Assembly (NCBI GenBank): GCA_963843285.1
Contig: CAWJJO010000013.1
Coordinates: 372,001-436,000, forward strand
DNA from: CAZDDB01 sp963843285
GTDB lineage: Bacteria > Acidobacteriota > HRBIN11 > JAKEFK01
Direction of reading: 5' to 3'
Length of the DNA: 64,000 nucleotides
The notes under the pieces: model-generated
What the model saw: only the letters and a program-made list of their open reading frames with translations
Databases searched by the model: none
What the model was told of the DNA's origin: nothing
Made by a program: the position numbers and the translations under genes
Shown: positions 1 through 8,008 of the stretch, piece after piece
How positions within the stretch are numbered: the stretch's first letter is position 1
Layout of the letters: the number at the start of each line of letters is the position of its first letter

Positions 1-188
1 ATAGCGGAAATCGGGTTGGCGGCATGTGGTTTCTCTACCGGGTATTGGTGGAGAAAGCAGACATTTCAGTTGCGTTGACGGAAGGTCGACAAATTGGAAT
101 GACCCCAGCATTAGAAGGCCTTCTTCTGGATTTTATCCAGCGCACGAAGGAAGAAAAACCAGAGTTTCTTTGCCAGAGTCAGCGGTAA
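1..188 (+). CDS. DUF442-type phosphatase-like protein, C-terminal part (cut by window start)
   Basis: An open frame runs in from the left edge (codons in phase from base 3) to TAA at 186-188, giving about 61 residues. It begins with SGNRVGGMWFLYRV and is clearly paralogous to the C-terminus of the gene at 1598-2107. This is the phosphate-binding loop region of the DUF442/dual-specificity phosphatase-like family, normally HC-x4-R; the histidine and cysteine lie outside the window and the arginine is present here. The two paralogs flank an oppositely oriented cytochrome/TPR gene. The frame and the similarity are seen directly; the phosphatase-like role is from family knowledge. Confidence 0.75.
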   Translation, partial: SGNRVGGMWFLYRVLVEKADISVALTEGRQIGMTPALEGLLLDFIQRTKEEKPEFLCQSQR

Positions 189-198
189 GCAATGCTCT

Positions 199-1434
199 TC
201 AGGGAATTGCCCCGTTTGACTCCGCAAGTCTTCTCAGTTCATTTAGATGCTTTTGTACATCTGTTGGTAGAGAAGTTCCAGCGCTGCCCGTAAATCCCAG
301 GAATGTCGATTGCTCATACCTCCGATAACAGGCGAGACCAATATGTGTATGCGGAAATTGACGAACGCAAGCCTCATAATAAAGATCATGCAACGACCAG
401 AGTTCCATATCCCGCAGCGTTTCGTAGCAATCCCCGAGCAATAAGAGGGCTTCACCCGAATTTGCATTGCCGGGATAGTGACTGAGAAAATCATGCAGCG
501 CGGCGGAGGCCCTCAGGTAAAGGATGTCAGCGCCACGATCGGCGGGATATTCCTGCATCTTCCTTGCTCGCTCCATTAGATCTTTCGCTTCCGCGAACAG
601 GCCGTCGGCTGTCATGGGTTTAGGTGATCCTTCCGCAATCCACTCCAGCAAAGAACCTTGCCACCGGAGTGCTTCTTCTTTTAGGAATACCGGACTCGTA
701 GGAGATGTGATCACACGGTTGACCAGGGCCAGCGCGCGATTCGGATCGCGTTTTACACGAATCGCGGTTGCGATACCGTAGTGCAGGGCCCGCTCCCATT
801 CCAGTGGACGTTCCTTGGCCGCTGAAGGATCTCCCAGAATCTTGTCGAACTCTGCGAGGGCGCGGTCGAATTGGCGAGTCGCATCGAAAAATTCCGCCCT
901 TTCAAGGGGAGATCTGAGACTTTTCGGCACGTCCTCCTCGATTGCAGAAATATCAACTTCGCTGCTTGATCGGGTATGACACACGATGCAGAAATTTGTA
1001 ACTGTCTTAAGAACTTTTCTAGCATAGGGCCTGCGACCGGAGCGAAGATCCTCGTAGGCGCGGAGTACTTGTTCTTTAAAGAGCCCCGAAATGAGAACAA
1101 CACTTGGATCCTCATCCGGAGTTGTTGCGTTTTCCTGTTTAGAAGAAGAGGCACCTGGCATCGCATGAGCTAGGTCCGCGAGTTTTTTCACGTTGGTTTC
1201 GATGCGTTTGAAGTTTTCCGGTGAGTTGTATTGCTCATCGCTGAAGAGATCAGGAAGAAGCTCGGAAAACACGGAACGAAGTTCCTGCATCTTTTTGCTC
1301 CACGCAGGATTGCCGGAAGGCGCCTCTACAGCTCCCACAACGAATCTCACGTTCAAGACGAAAAAAAAGATGATGACGAGTCGATTCTTTCTAACGATGG
1401 CGAACCTCTTGTCTACGCAGACTGAAATACGCAA
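199..1434 (-). CDS. Exported mono-heme cytochrome c-like protein with TPR-type repeats
   Basis: The frame can extend to a TTG at 1494, but no ATG or good ribosome site exists near the front. I place the start at TTG 1434 because it puts a basic segment and a hydrophobic stretch (LVIIFFFVLNVRFVVGA) at the N-terminus as a signal peptide. About 150 residues in is CIVCH, a CxxCH heme c attachment motif, at the end of a helical segment as in cytochrome c-prime-type domains. The remaining 250 residues are helical and read as degenerate TPR repeats. Likely periplasmic. The heme motif is direct evidence; electron-transfer or gas-sensing roles are inference. It runs tail-to-tail with the partial gene at 1-188 and head-to-head with 1598-2107. 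Confidence 0.6.
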   Translation of the reverse strand: MRISVCVDKRFAIVRKNRLVIIFFFVLNVRFVVGAVEAPSGNPAWSKKMQELRSVFSELLPDLFSDEQYNSPENFKRIETNVKKLADLAHAMPGASSSKQENATTPDEDPSVVLISGLFKEQVLRAYEDLRSGRRPYARKVLKTVTNFCIVCHTRSSSEVDISAIEEDVPKSLRSPLERAEFFDATRQFDRALAEFDKILGDPSAAKERPLEWERALHYGIATAIRVKRDPNRALALVNRVITSPTSPVFLKEEALRWQGSLLEWIAEGSPKPMTADGLFAEAKDLMERARKMQEYPADRGADILYLRASAALHDFLSHYPGNANSGEALLLLGDCYETLRDMELWSLHDLYYEACVRQFPHTHIGLACYRRYEQSTFLGFTGSAGTSLPTDVQKHLNELRRLAESNGAIP

Positions 1435-1597
1435 AGAGCATGCCAGGCGGCAACTTACATTATCGGCGGAAACAACCGGGCCAAGATCAGTCAAACTGAC
1501 ATAAAGGCAGACGAAATGACAGTATTCAGACTCTTCCTACCGACGGGAAGTCACCCGGTATGTCTTTTGCATCAGGCATCAATCAGGAGTATACAAT

Positions 1598-2107
1598 ATG
1601 AAACATTCAATCCCAGTTTTTATCATACTGATCTTGATAACGGTTGCATTTGCAACGCCCACGGACCAGATTCCAAATCTTCAACAACCTCGTTACAACA
1701 TTTTCACAGCCGGGCAGCCCACTGACACCGGCTTCCGGTTGGCCGCAGACACAGGCATGAAGACAGTCATCAATGTCTTGCCCGAAAAAGAATGCGTGCA
1801 AAACGAAGAAAGCATGGTAATCACAAACAAGATGCTTTACTGGCACTTTCCGTTCGAAACTTCAGGATTCCAAAGAGAAACATTTGAACAGTTTGGCTGG
1901 TTGGTAGCCAGTGTGCAAAAGCCAGTGCTGATTCATTGCTCCACTGGGAACCACGTTGCCGGTTTGTGGTTTGGCTATCGTGTTTTGATTGACAAGGCGC
2001 CGCTACCGGTCGCACTTCAAGAAGCACGGTTGATCGGCATCAAACCCGAACTTGAAAATGCAATGATCGACTGGTTGGTGCAACAGCGTCTTCAGGCCGA
2101 AAAGTAA
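1598..2107 (+). CDS. Exported DUF442/dual-specificity phosphatase-like protein
   Basis: 169 residues with a signal peptide (MKHSIPVFIILILITVAFA) and a ribosome site AGGAG about 10 bases upstream of ATG. The core matches the DUF442 (beta-lactamase-hydrolase-like) phosphatase fold: TAGQPTDTGF near the front, then VLIHCSTGNHVAGLWFGY. The family loop is HC-x4-R; here the arginine is replaced by histidine (CSTGNH), whereas the paralog at the left edge keeps the arginine (SGNR). The arginine normally binds phosphate, so this copy may be catalytically weak or act on another ligand. Periplasmic location is predicted from the signal peptide. Function beyond the fold is unknown. Confidence 0.75.
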   Translation: MKHSIPVFIILILITVAFATPTDQIPNLQQPRYNIFTAGQPTDTGFRLAADTGMKTVINVLPEKECVQNEESMVITNKMLYWHFPFETSGFQRETFEQFGWLVASVQKPVLIHCSTGNHVAGLWFGYRVLIDKAPLPVALQEARLIGIKPELENAMIDWLVQQRLQAEK

Positions 2108-2156
2108 AGTAGGATTCAGTGCATGATTCGAATGGGGGGAGGCAAGACAGCAGAAG

Positions 2157-2792
2157 TCACGCCTCCTCTCTCTCATAGCTCAGCGATACCTGTTCGGGCA
2201 AATAGATCCAGGTTTCAATCTCACCAATTGCTTCATATGCTTCCTTTCCAAGTTTCAACTTCAACGTATCCGGCAAGCTCAGTTCTTGACGAGCGGTATT
2301 GCTGAAAAGAACGTATTCGTCCGCGCAAACAGAATTCTTTAGCAATCGATGAACGATAATCACATCGACTCCCGCCAATTCAAGAAATTTCCCGAGGTGG
2401 TAGAACAACGCTTCCCCGCTGTGAACAACAAGCTTGAGCTTTAATTTGTCTATGTTGGTACAGGCCCCGCAAACACACGTTGTATTTGTAAGTTGCCTGA
2501 TCCTTGCTTGAAAGACGCCGAAAAACGATAGCAATTTTTCGTGGATCAAAGTCCGTACTTCATCCCAGTTTACAGATTCTTCTTTCGCCGCATAGAGAAA
2601 TACTGCATCTCCCTCAAGTTTTGAAACCTCCAGAGGTATTTCCGTTTGCTCGATGATTGTTTTGATCAGTTCGCTAATCACTTCCTGGCTGTGTTCGAGC
2701 GCCTGAACATTCGAAAGCATGTATCTGGTATAGCCGCTGATATCGGCAATGATCAGGATTACTTTCCTAACTCCGTCCAAGGGGGCTCGCAT
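2157..2792 (-). CDS. DUF2652 family protein, class III nucleotidyl cyclase-like fold
   Basis: 211 residues. The N-terminus IIADISGYTRYM and the later LEGDAVFLY are typical of DUF2652, which resembles the class III adenylate cyclase core (metal-binding aspartate in ADISGYT, glycine-aspartate in the GDA strand). No signal peptide or membrane segment. A CVCGAC cluster lies in the middle (CVCGACTNIDKLKLKLVVHSG) and could bind metal. It starts five bases after the stop of the YHS gene at 2798-3292 and is probably co-transcribed with it. Whether it makes a cyclic nucleotide is not shown; many members are regarded as divergent. Confidence 0.75.
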   Translation of the reverse strand: MRAPLDGVRKVILIIADISGYTRYMLSNVQALEHSQEVISELIKTIIEQTEIPLEVSKLEGDAVFLYAAKEESVNWDEVRTLIHEKLLSFFGVFQARIRQLTNTTCVCGACTNIDKLKLKLVVHSGEALFYHLGKFLELAGVDVIIVHRLLKNSVCADEYVLFSNTARQELSLPDTLKLKLGKEAYEAIGEIETWIYLPEQVSLSYEREEA

Positions 2793-2797
2793 GAACT

Positions 2798-3292
2798 CTA
2801 CTTCTCCGGTGATTTTTTCGGAATCTTCGGCCAGTTTTCATTTGCTTTTTCAATGAGCCCTGGAATGTCCTTATTCCACTCTTTGCGAACGTCGAGATTG
2901 TAGTTCAAGTAAAGCTTACCCTCCACGACGCTCCACGCTTTCGGATCGATTGGCGCCGCATACCCATGGCTCATGCCATACGCACAGTAACCTCCGTACT
3001 GTGGCGCATATTTGTCCGGATCCTTTGTGAAGGCATCCCTGTTTTCTGCATCCAGGAAACGCCACATGGCTCCCATATACCGGTACTCGAAATCCTTCTT
3101 GCCTTTCACCGGTTTTCCCTGATTGAAGTACGAGACCGGATCGTAGCCTCGAATCGCTAACCCACGGTCTTGAAAAACTGGATCAGCTTTTTTTGTTCCG
3201 TGGATCGAAGGTTCCTCTTGGGCAAGTGTCGGACTTGCCAACGAAAGACAGCCAAGCACAAGGATTACGATCAATATTCGGGACGGACTCAT
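2798..3292 (-). CDS. Secreted YHS-domain protein
   Basis: 164 residues. The ATG at 3292 is chosen over longer upstream frames because it has a good ribosome site (AGGAG, read on the minus strand) and is followed by a signal peptide (MSPSRILIVILVLGCLSLA...). The mature part holds a YHS domain: GLAIRGYDPVSYF, then YRYMGAMWRFLDAENRDAF, then the YGGYCAYGMSHG metal-site region. Exported YHS proteins are linked to metal handling in the periplasm. First gene of a two-gene unit with the DUF2652 gene five bases downstream. Confidence 0.85.
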   Translation of the reverse strand: MSPSRILIVILVLGCLSLASPTLAQEEPSIHGTKKADPVFQDRGLAIRGYDPVSYFNQGKPVKGKKDFEYRYMGAMWRFLDAENRDAFTKDPDKYAPQYGGYCAYGMSHGYAAPIDPKAWSVVEGKLYLNYNLDVRKEWNKDIPGLIEKANENWPKIPKKSPEK

Positions 3293-3367
3293 AGTTATTC
3301 TCTCCTTTGAATCAGTTTGTCGTTTCACTCCGAAAATTCTTACAACTGAAACACAAGAACATGCCAA

Positions 3368-3451
3368 ACGGTTTGTAACGCCGGCGTCTCGCCGGCAGAA
3401 CTCAAGAATGGTCAATGCTTTGGCCGGCCAGACGCCGGCGTTACAAACCGT
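3368..3451. repeat. 21-bp perfect inverted repeat (GCCGGCG type)
   Basis: Bases 3368-3388 and 3431-3451 are exact reverse complements (arm ACGGTTTGTAACGCCGGCGTC) separated by 42 bases that carry further GCCGGC pairs. It lies in the 204-base gap between the divergent YHS gene and the ubiquitin-like operon. A related arm ending in CTACAAACCG occurs at 13530-13557. It looks like a mobile palindromic intergenic element rather than a promoter; no T-run follows. Confidence 0.75.
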
Positions 3452-3496
3452 ACCAGCAGGATTCGTGGCCGATGCGGATCGCTGTACAATAGCAAT

Positions 3497-4621
3497 GTGA
3501 AAGGCGCGCTCTGTACTCAATGCGGCAACACGATGTACCAGGACACTGATGTATGTCTGTACTGCAAAGCCCCGCTGAAGGTTGTTTCCGATCGGAAGAA
3601 GAAACAAATCCGGCTGGTCGTCCAAATTGCGGCTATTCTCATCCTGGGAATCTGGGGCTTTCTCACCTTTTCCAGGTCTTTCAGACCCGGTCGATCTGAT
3701 ACATCGAAAAGCGTGTCGGATGAAAAGCCACAGCAGATACATGTTCCTAAAATCGAGGCGACAAGTCCAGGTACCCGTGATGTAACCGGCAGTCCGGTAG
3801 CCGCATTTAACGACTTGATGAGCGCAATCGCGCGTTCCGATGCCGCAACGGCTCGAAAGTACGTGCTGAGAGAAAAACTGAAATCGTATCGCAGCGATGC
3901 GGAAATGTTGTCCGATCTGAATGCCCTGTCTACCCACGATGCAAAAATCGTAAGCTCAAAAGTTAAAGAAGGCAAAGCCGTTCTCGTGGTTCATGCGGAA
4001 GCGAATGGAATCACCGATGCGTCCGGAAAAGTGGCGCCGGTGATCGGGACGATCAAGATGATTGCGCAGGATGGCGGCTGGAAGTTGTTCAGGCAAATGT
4101 GGGACATCAACCCGACAACCGATCCCGTGCCGGAAGCGATGTCCTGGTTGGATAGCGAGCCATCATCGGGAACAGGATCGCAGCAGGCTGCAAAATCCGC
4201 ACTTGAAGCACGCGGAATCGAATTTGATGTTGATCATTTTCAATTTGCTGTAGCGAAGGGCGAGACCGACCTGGTGATGCTCTTCCTACAAGCCGGCATG
4301 TCGCCAAATGTAAGAATGGCAAACAACGAAGCGATGACGATGTTCCAACTCGCCTTGCTGAGTCTGCACGAAGGCAAATCTCCATACAGCGATATTGTGA
4401 TTGCGATGGTGAAAGCAGGAGCGAATCTGAATGCGCGAAGACCAACAGGTATGACGCCGCTGATGGAAGCAGCTATTGCTTGCCAGAATACCGTGGTCGA
4501 TTCCATGATTCAGGCGCGCGCTGATGTAAATGCGAAAGATAACTGGGGCAATACCGCGATTTTTTACAGCCGCAATTGTTCCGGTATGGAACAAATCCTC
4601 AAGCGGTCGGGAGCCAACTAA
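3497..4621 (+). CDS. Zinc-ribbon, membrane-anchored ankyrin-repeat protein (first gene of Ubl operon)
   Basis: 374 residues from GTG. Domains in order: zinc ribbon (C6, C9, C20, C23), basic linker, one membrane helix at about 38-57, a middle region at about 95-215 resembling DUF4878/lumazine-binding-like domains (PVAAFNDLMSAIARSD, then DGGWKLFRQMW), and three to four ankyrin repeats at about 245-374 (MTPLMEAAIACQNTVVDSMI, ADVNAKDNWGNTAIFY). The ribbon is predicted to be cytosolic, the rest possibly outside. Its stop is one base before the next start, so it opens the nine-gene operon to 9422. Ankyrin repeats bind proteins; a role as adaptor or target of the conjugation genes is inference only. 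Confidence 0.75.
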   Translation: MKGALCTQCGNTMYQDTDVCLYCKAPLKVVSDRKKKQIRLVVQIAAILILGIWGFLTFSRSFRPGRSDTSKSVSDEKPQQIHVPKIEATSPGTRDVTGSPVAAFNDLMSAIARSDAATARKYVLREKLKSYRSDAEMLSDLNALSTHDAKIVSSKVKEGKAVLVVHAEANGITDASGKVAPVIGTIKMIAQDGGWKLFRQMWDINPTTDPVPEAMSWLDSEPSSGTGSQQAAKSALEARGIEFDVDHFQFAVAKGETDLVMLFLQAGMSPNVRMANNEAMTMFQLALLSLHEGKSPYSDIVIAMVKAGANLNARRPTGMTPLMEAAIACQNTVVDSMIQARADVNAKDNWGNTAIFYSRNCSGMEQILKRSGAN

Positions 4622-4622
4622 A

Positions 4623-4913
4623 ATGTCCGTTTCAGTATTCGTAGATGGCAGCAAACTATCACTAAATTCCTTTATGTCTACGCTCATCGGCAATGTCATA
4701 GCCGCGACCGCACGCTCGCTCAAAGCGCCGGACGGAGAGAAAATCGAATTCACGATGCGAGGCGAGGAAATTCAACTGTCTGTAAATGATCAGGAAGTTC
4801 CGTTAAGTCTCGGTCAGGCACGGCGCATCGTCGGAAACCTTCTTCACGGATTGCTCTCCAGTTTGCACGGAGCGGAAACAGGAACAGAATTCCGATTTCT
4901 GTTCGAGCCATGA
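4623..4913 (+). CDS. Small conserved-looking protein of unknown function in Ubl operon
   Basis: 96 residues starting MSVSVFVDGSKLSLNSFM. I prefer ATG 4623, one base after the previous stop, over an upstream in-frame start at 4530 that would overlap the ankyrin gene. It is a soluble alpha/beta protein with no cysteines, signal or membrane segment. The stop overlaps the next start (ATGA at 4910). I recognise no family. Tight coupling on both sides says it is a genuine component of the operon. Confidence 0.7.
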   Translation: MSVSVFVDGSKLSLNSFMSTLIGNVIAATARSLKAPDGEKIEFTMRGEEIQLSVNDQEVPLSLGQARRIVGNLLHGLLSSLHGAETGTEFRFLFEP

Positions 4914-5554
4914 AATTCATTTCGGTTGCGGGAGCTACAAGCAAGGCCGGTAAGACTTTGCTCGCAGAACAGATCATTCGCTACTGCGCATCGAAATACA
5001 CTCCGGTGTATGGGATCAAATTCACTACAACCTCTGATCTGCCTTCGCCCTGCCCGCGTGGCGCCCCCTGCACGGTGTGCGATCTATCGGACAATTTTCG
5101 GGTGGTTCGCGATCCGGAAATCCTGCTGATGCCGGGCAAGAATACGCAACGACTGGCCGCAGCAAACGCTACTGAAGTAATCTGGGTGATCTCCAAGAAA
5201 TCACAGCTACCGCACGCCTTTCAACATCTATTGACTCACCTCCCTTCAGACGCTCTGGTTGTGATGGAAGGAAGCAGTATCACGGCGCTGTGCAAACCGG
5301 ACCTCCTGTTTTACATTTTTGCGAACCACATCGCCGCCTCGCGATGGAAGGAATCCGCCGCCGAAATCCTGACTCGATCGGATGTTGTGATCTTAAACCG
5401 CAAAAAAGGAATGCCGGATCATCCTTCCATTCAAGCGCCAAAAGAGTCGTTGATTCTCGATCTTGCCCTTGAGACCGCTACGTCAAGACCTGAAATTCGG
5501 AATAAAATAGATGCTGTCATCAAAAGTTTGGCGTATGCAGTACAAAGTCCATAA
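4910..5554 (+). CDS. MobB-like P-loop NTPase
   Basis: 214 residues. The Walker A motif GATSKAGKT (residues 8-16) follows the first strand, as in MobB and related SIMIBI-class GTPases. A cysteine group C48, C54, C57 (PCPRGAPCTVC) could bind metal. LPSDALVVMEGSS looks like the Walker B strand, and ILTRSDVVILNRKKG resembles the NKxD base-recognition region with N-R-K in place of NKxD. It overlaps both neighbours. MobB helps load molybdenum cofactor, but no molybdenum genes are nearby, so a chaperone or switch role in the Ubl operon is more plausible. That last point is inference. Confidence 0.7.
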   Translation: MKFISVAGATSKAGKTLLAEQIIRYCASKYTPVYGIKFTTTSDLPSPCPRGAPCTVCDLSDNFRVVRDPEILLMPGKNTQRLAAANATEVIWVISKKSQLPHAFQHLLTHLPSDALVVMEGSSITALCKPDLLFYIFANHIAASRWKESAAEILTRSDVVILNRKKGMPDHPSIQAPKESLILDLALETATSRPEIRNKIDAVIKSLAYAVQSP

Positions 5555-6065
5555 TACGGTTTTGATCCTCAAGCGCGGCGACATCACAGAAGAGGATACC
5601 GATGCGATTGTCAACGCGGCCAACTCGTATCTGCAGCACGGCGGCGGCGTTGCCGGCGCCATCGTGCGCAAAGGCGGAAATATCATCCAGCACGAATCGG
5701 ACAAGATCGGCCGTGTTCCCGTTGGGAATGCAGCAATCACATCCGGCGGCAGTCTCAAAGCGAAGTTCGTAATTCATGCCGTGGGTCCGCGGATGGGAGA
5801 GGGAGATGAAGACGAAAAATTGCGCAAGGCAACCCTCAGTTGTCTCCGGTTGAGTGACGAGAAAGGAATCCGCACGATCACCTTCCCTGCAATCAGCACA
5901 GGAATCTTTGGCTATCCCATCGATCGCTGTGCGCGTATCATGCTGGAAACAGCACAACATTATTGCGCGGGCAACACTTCGATTCGTGAACTGCGATTTT
6001 GTCTTTTTGATGAAGCCGCTCTTGAAGTCTTCCGCCAAACCGCAAAGGTGATTTTGAACTCATGA
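5535..6065 (+). CDS. Macro-domain protein (ADP-ribose binding/hydrolase-like)
   Basis: I choose ATG 5535 (176 residues) because the alternative ATG at 5511 increases the overlap with the previous gene; at 5535 the overlap is 20 bases. Macro-domain motifs are complete: GDIT at 15-18, NAAN at 27-30, GGGVAGAI at 36-43 and ISTGIFGYP at 120-128. This is closest to the MacroD/YmdB type, which removes ADP-ribose from proteins or hydrolyses O-acetyl-ADP-ribose. Its stop overlaps the next start (ATGA at 6062). A macro domain inside a ubiquitin-like operon suggests a link between ADP-ribosylation and conjugation, which is inference. Confidence 0.9.
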   Translation: MQYKVHNTVLILKRGDITEEDTDAIVNAANSYLQHGGGVAGAIVRKGGNIIQHESDKIGRVPVGNAAITSGGSLKAKFVIHAVGPRMGEGDEDEKLRKATLSCLRLSDEKGIRTITFPAISTGIFGYPIDRCARIMLETAQHYCAGNTSIRELRFCLFDEAALEVFRQTAKVILNS

Positions 6066-6847
6066 GTCCTTCCAAGAAGATCACGATCCGGGTAAATCCT
6101 TCCCGTGCGAAACTGGTGATCCGTGCACGTGAAAAACGGCATTATGTATGCGCGAATTGCCGGAATCAGTATGTCTCATTCTTTTATTTCTGCCCGCAAT
6201 GCCTCGGCGTAGTCGCTTCGTCAATCAAAGATTTCGCCTCGCTCGAAATCATCGATATTCAGCAGGAACGTGCCGCAGACCTGGCTCAAACGCTGAAGGG
6301 CCTTTCCGGTCAGGATGACTTCGATTTCGAGAAGGCTTTCCATTCGCTTCCATGGATGATGATTCAGAAGACCGATACGGCCGTGCTGGAAGAATGGAAA
6401 CAAGCGTTAGAAGCGTTGAGCGCAAAAGTGGAAATTACTCCTGCGGAAATCTCCACAAAAAAGAAAAACCGCAGGATGCGCCAGCCGCTCTTTCCAGCGG
6501 ATGCTCCACTGCCATTCTATTTTTCAGCCGGGCTCACGAGAGGAATGCGAATGATCAGCACAAACATTCAAAATGCGTCTGTGCGACTTCAATGGATCGG
6601 GATGGTACTCGCGGCATTTCAGTTACTGGAGCGCTTTTATAAACAGTCACCGAATTTACGAATTCTTTTCCCCGATTATCTCTACAACATTGATATGGAA
6701 CTCCAGGAAACTGTCCACCTGTTTCAATCGCCCCGGAAAATTGAAGAAGAACGTCTTCTTGAGGCGATCGCGAAACTCAAAGATCTTTTCAGCGGGATGG
6801 AATCGGAGATTCGCACGGTGACCGATCAGATTCAAGAACAGCTATGA
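6062..6847 (+). CDS. Zinc-ribbon protein of unknown function in Ubl operon
   Basis: 261 residues. A zinc ribbon with C30, C33, C44, C47 (CANC and CPQC) lies near the N-terminus after a basic strand; the rest is largely helical with no membrane segment. A helical C-terminal half (LLERFYKQSPNLRILFPDYL) includes charged coiled-coil-like stretches at about 225-261. Start and stop overlap the macro and E1 genes by four bases each, so it is translated with them. No family recognised. Its position just before E1, with a metal ribbon, would suit an adaptor or substrate-recruiting factor, but that is a guess. Confidence 0.7.
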   Translation: MSPSKKITIRVNPSRAKLVIRAREKRHYVCANCRNQYVSFFYFCPQCLGVVASSIKDFASLEIIDIQQERAADLAQTLKGLSGQDDFDFEKAFHSLPWMMIQKTDTAVLEEWKQALEALSAKVEITPAEISTKKKNRRMRQPLFPADAPLPFYFSAGLTRGMRMISTNIQNASVRLQWIGMVLAAFQLLERFYKQSPNLRILFPDYLYNIDMELQETVHLFQSPRKIEEERLLEAIAKLKDLFSGMESEIRTVTDQIQEQL

Positions 6848-7986
6848 CGATCCGGATCACCAATCCCGAAGAAGACCGTTATCAAAGGCTCAGACTGATT
6901 CGCTGGTGGGAGCAGGAGCGGATGAGCCGCGCAAAGGTCCTGGTCCTGGGCGCAGGCGCGCTGGGAAATGAAGTGGTAAAGAATCTGGCGCTGCTTGGAA
7001 TTGGACGCGTTTGGATCGTGGACTTCGATCGGATTGAGCACTCCAATCTGACACGTTCCGCGCTGTTTCGCGCGGGAGATGTGGGGCAATGGAAAGCGGA
7101 TGTACTGGCAGGTCGCGCACGCGATCTGAACCCCGATTGCGGCACAGAGGCGATCAGGAGCGATGTCCGTTATGACATCGGACTTCATTTTCTTTCTCAG
7201 ATGGATGCTGTGTTTGGATGTCTGGATAATCGCGAAGCTCGTTATCATGTGAATCGTTACTGCTACTTGCTGAAGAAGACGTTCATCGATGGTGGACTCG
7301 ATACCCTGAACGGGTCCGTTTCGGTCTTTCAACCTCCCGCAACCGCGTGTTATGAGTGCACGCTCAACAGTGTAGATCGCGCCGAGCTTCAGAAACGGAT
7401 ATCGTGTCTGAAAAGTGCAGAGCCGGAGATGAAGCATCATGTGCCGACTGCGCCGACAATCGCTTCCATCATTGGTGGTCTGCAGGCCCAAATCGGAGTG
7501 CGGTTGCTTCACGGCCTGGAAATTCCCGCCGGGAAGCGACTGGGCCTGTACGGATTGAGTGATGTGTTCTTTGATATGAAGCTGGAAGTCTCCGATGATT
7601 GCGGCCTACATGCTGCAGTCGATCCGCTTCCGGAGCGAAAAATCCTGAACGCTTCGGAGATGGCTCCTCTTACCGCAGTATTATCGACTGCACGAAGCGA
7701 ATGGAATGCGAACGCCCTCACCTGGGATTTTGATCGCGACCTAATCACTTCGTTGTGTTGTATATCCTGCGGCAAGATCGGGTCCTTCACTGGAACACAA
7801 TCGCTATTTACCGGGTCCATGACCTGTGATTGCGGTGGGATCTACAAACCCGAAGTCTGCAATTCTTTTACAGGAACAGAACCCTGGGGGATCCGCAGCT
7901 TTCAAGACCTGGGATTCCCGCGCGACCATATCTATTGCGCTGTGGCGGGAAGCGAACGCGTGTATTTCACTCTGGCTTCAGGATGA
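6844..7986 (+). CDS. E1-like ThiF/MoeB/UBA-family adenylating enzyme
   Basis: 380 residues. Nucleotide-binding loop GAGALGNEV at 36-44, acidic strand end VDFDRIEHSNLTR at 59-71, then CLDNREARYHVNRYC at 126-140, all typical of E1/ThiF enzymes that adenylate the C-terminus of a ubiquitin-like protein. Zinc ligands C169 and C172 (CYEC) pair with a C-terminal ribbon (CCISCG at 305-310, CDC at 328-330). C188 (RISCLK), before PTAPTIASIIGGLQAQ, aligns by position with the catalytic cysteine of ThiF/E1 proteins and is my candidate. The C-terminal 100 residues are an extra domain, not an E2. The Ubl gene starts 22 bases downstream. Confidence 0.9.
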   Translation: MTIRITNPEEDRYQRLRLIRWWEQERMSRAKVLVLGAGALGNEVVKNLALLGIGRVWIVDFDRIEHSNLTRSALFRAGDVGQWKADVLAGRARDLNPDCGTEAIRSDVRYDIGLHFLSQMDAVFGCLDNREARYHVNRYCYLLKKTFIDGGLDTLNGSVSVFQPPATACYECTLNSVDRAELQKRISCLKSAEPEMKHHVPTAPTIASIIGGLQAQIGVRLLHGLEIPAGKRLGLYGLSDVFFDMKLEVSDDCGLHAAVDPLPERKILNASEMAPLTAVLSTARSEWNANALTWDFDRDLITSLCCISCGKIGSFTGTQSLFTGSMTCDCGGIYKPEVCNSFTGTEPWGIRSFQDLGFPRDHIYCAVAGSERVYFTLASG

Positions 7987-8008
7987 ATTTTAGGGTAATT
8001 TAACACCT

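Noticed and set aside
3293..3937. Long N-terminal extension of the YHS protein
   Set aside because: The extension overlaps the divergent ankyrin gene and the repeat; the ATG at 3292 has a ribosome site and signal peptide.
4530..4622. Upstream start for the small protein at 4623
   Set aside because: It would overlap the ankyrin-gene end by 90 bases; ATG 4623 fits the operon spacing.
4910..5554. True MobB of molybdenum cofactor synthesis
   Set aside because: No moa, moe or mob neighbours, altered base-recognition motif, and strict coupling to Ubl genes.
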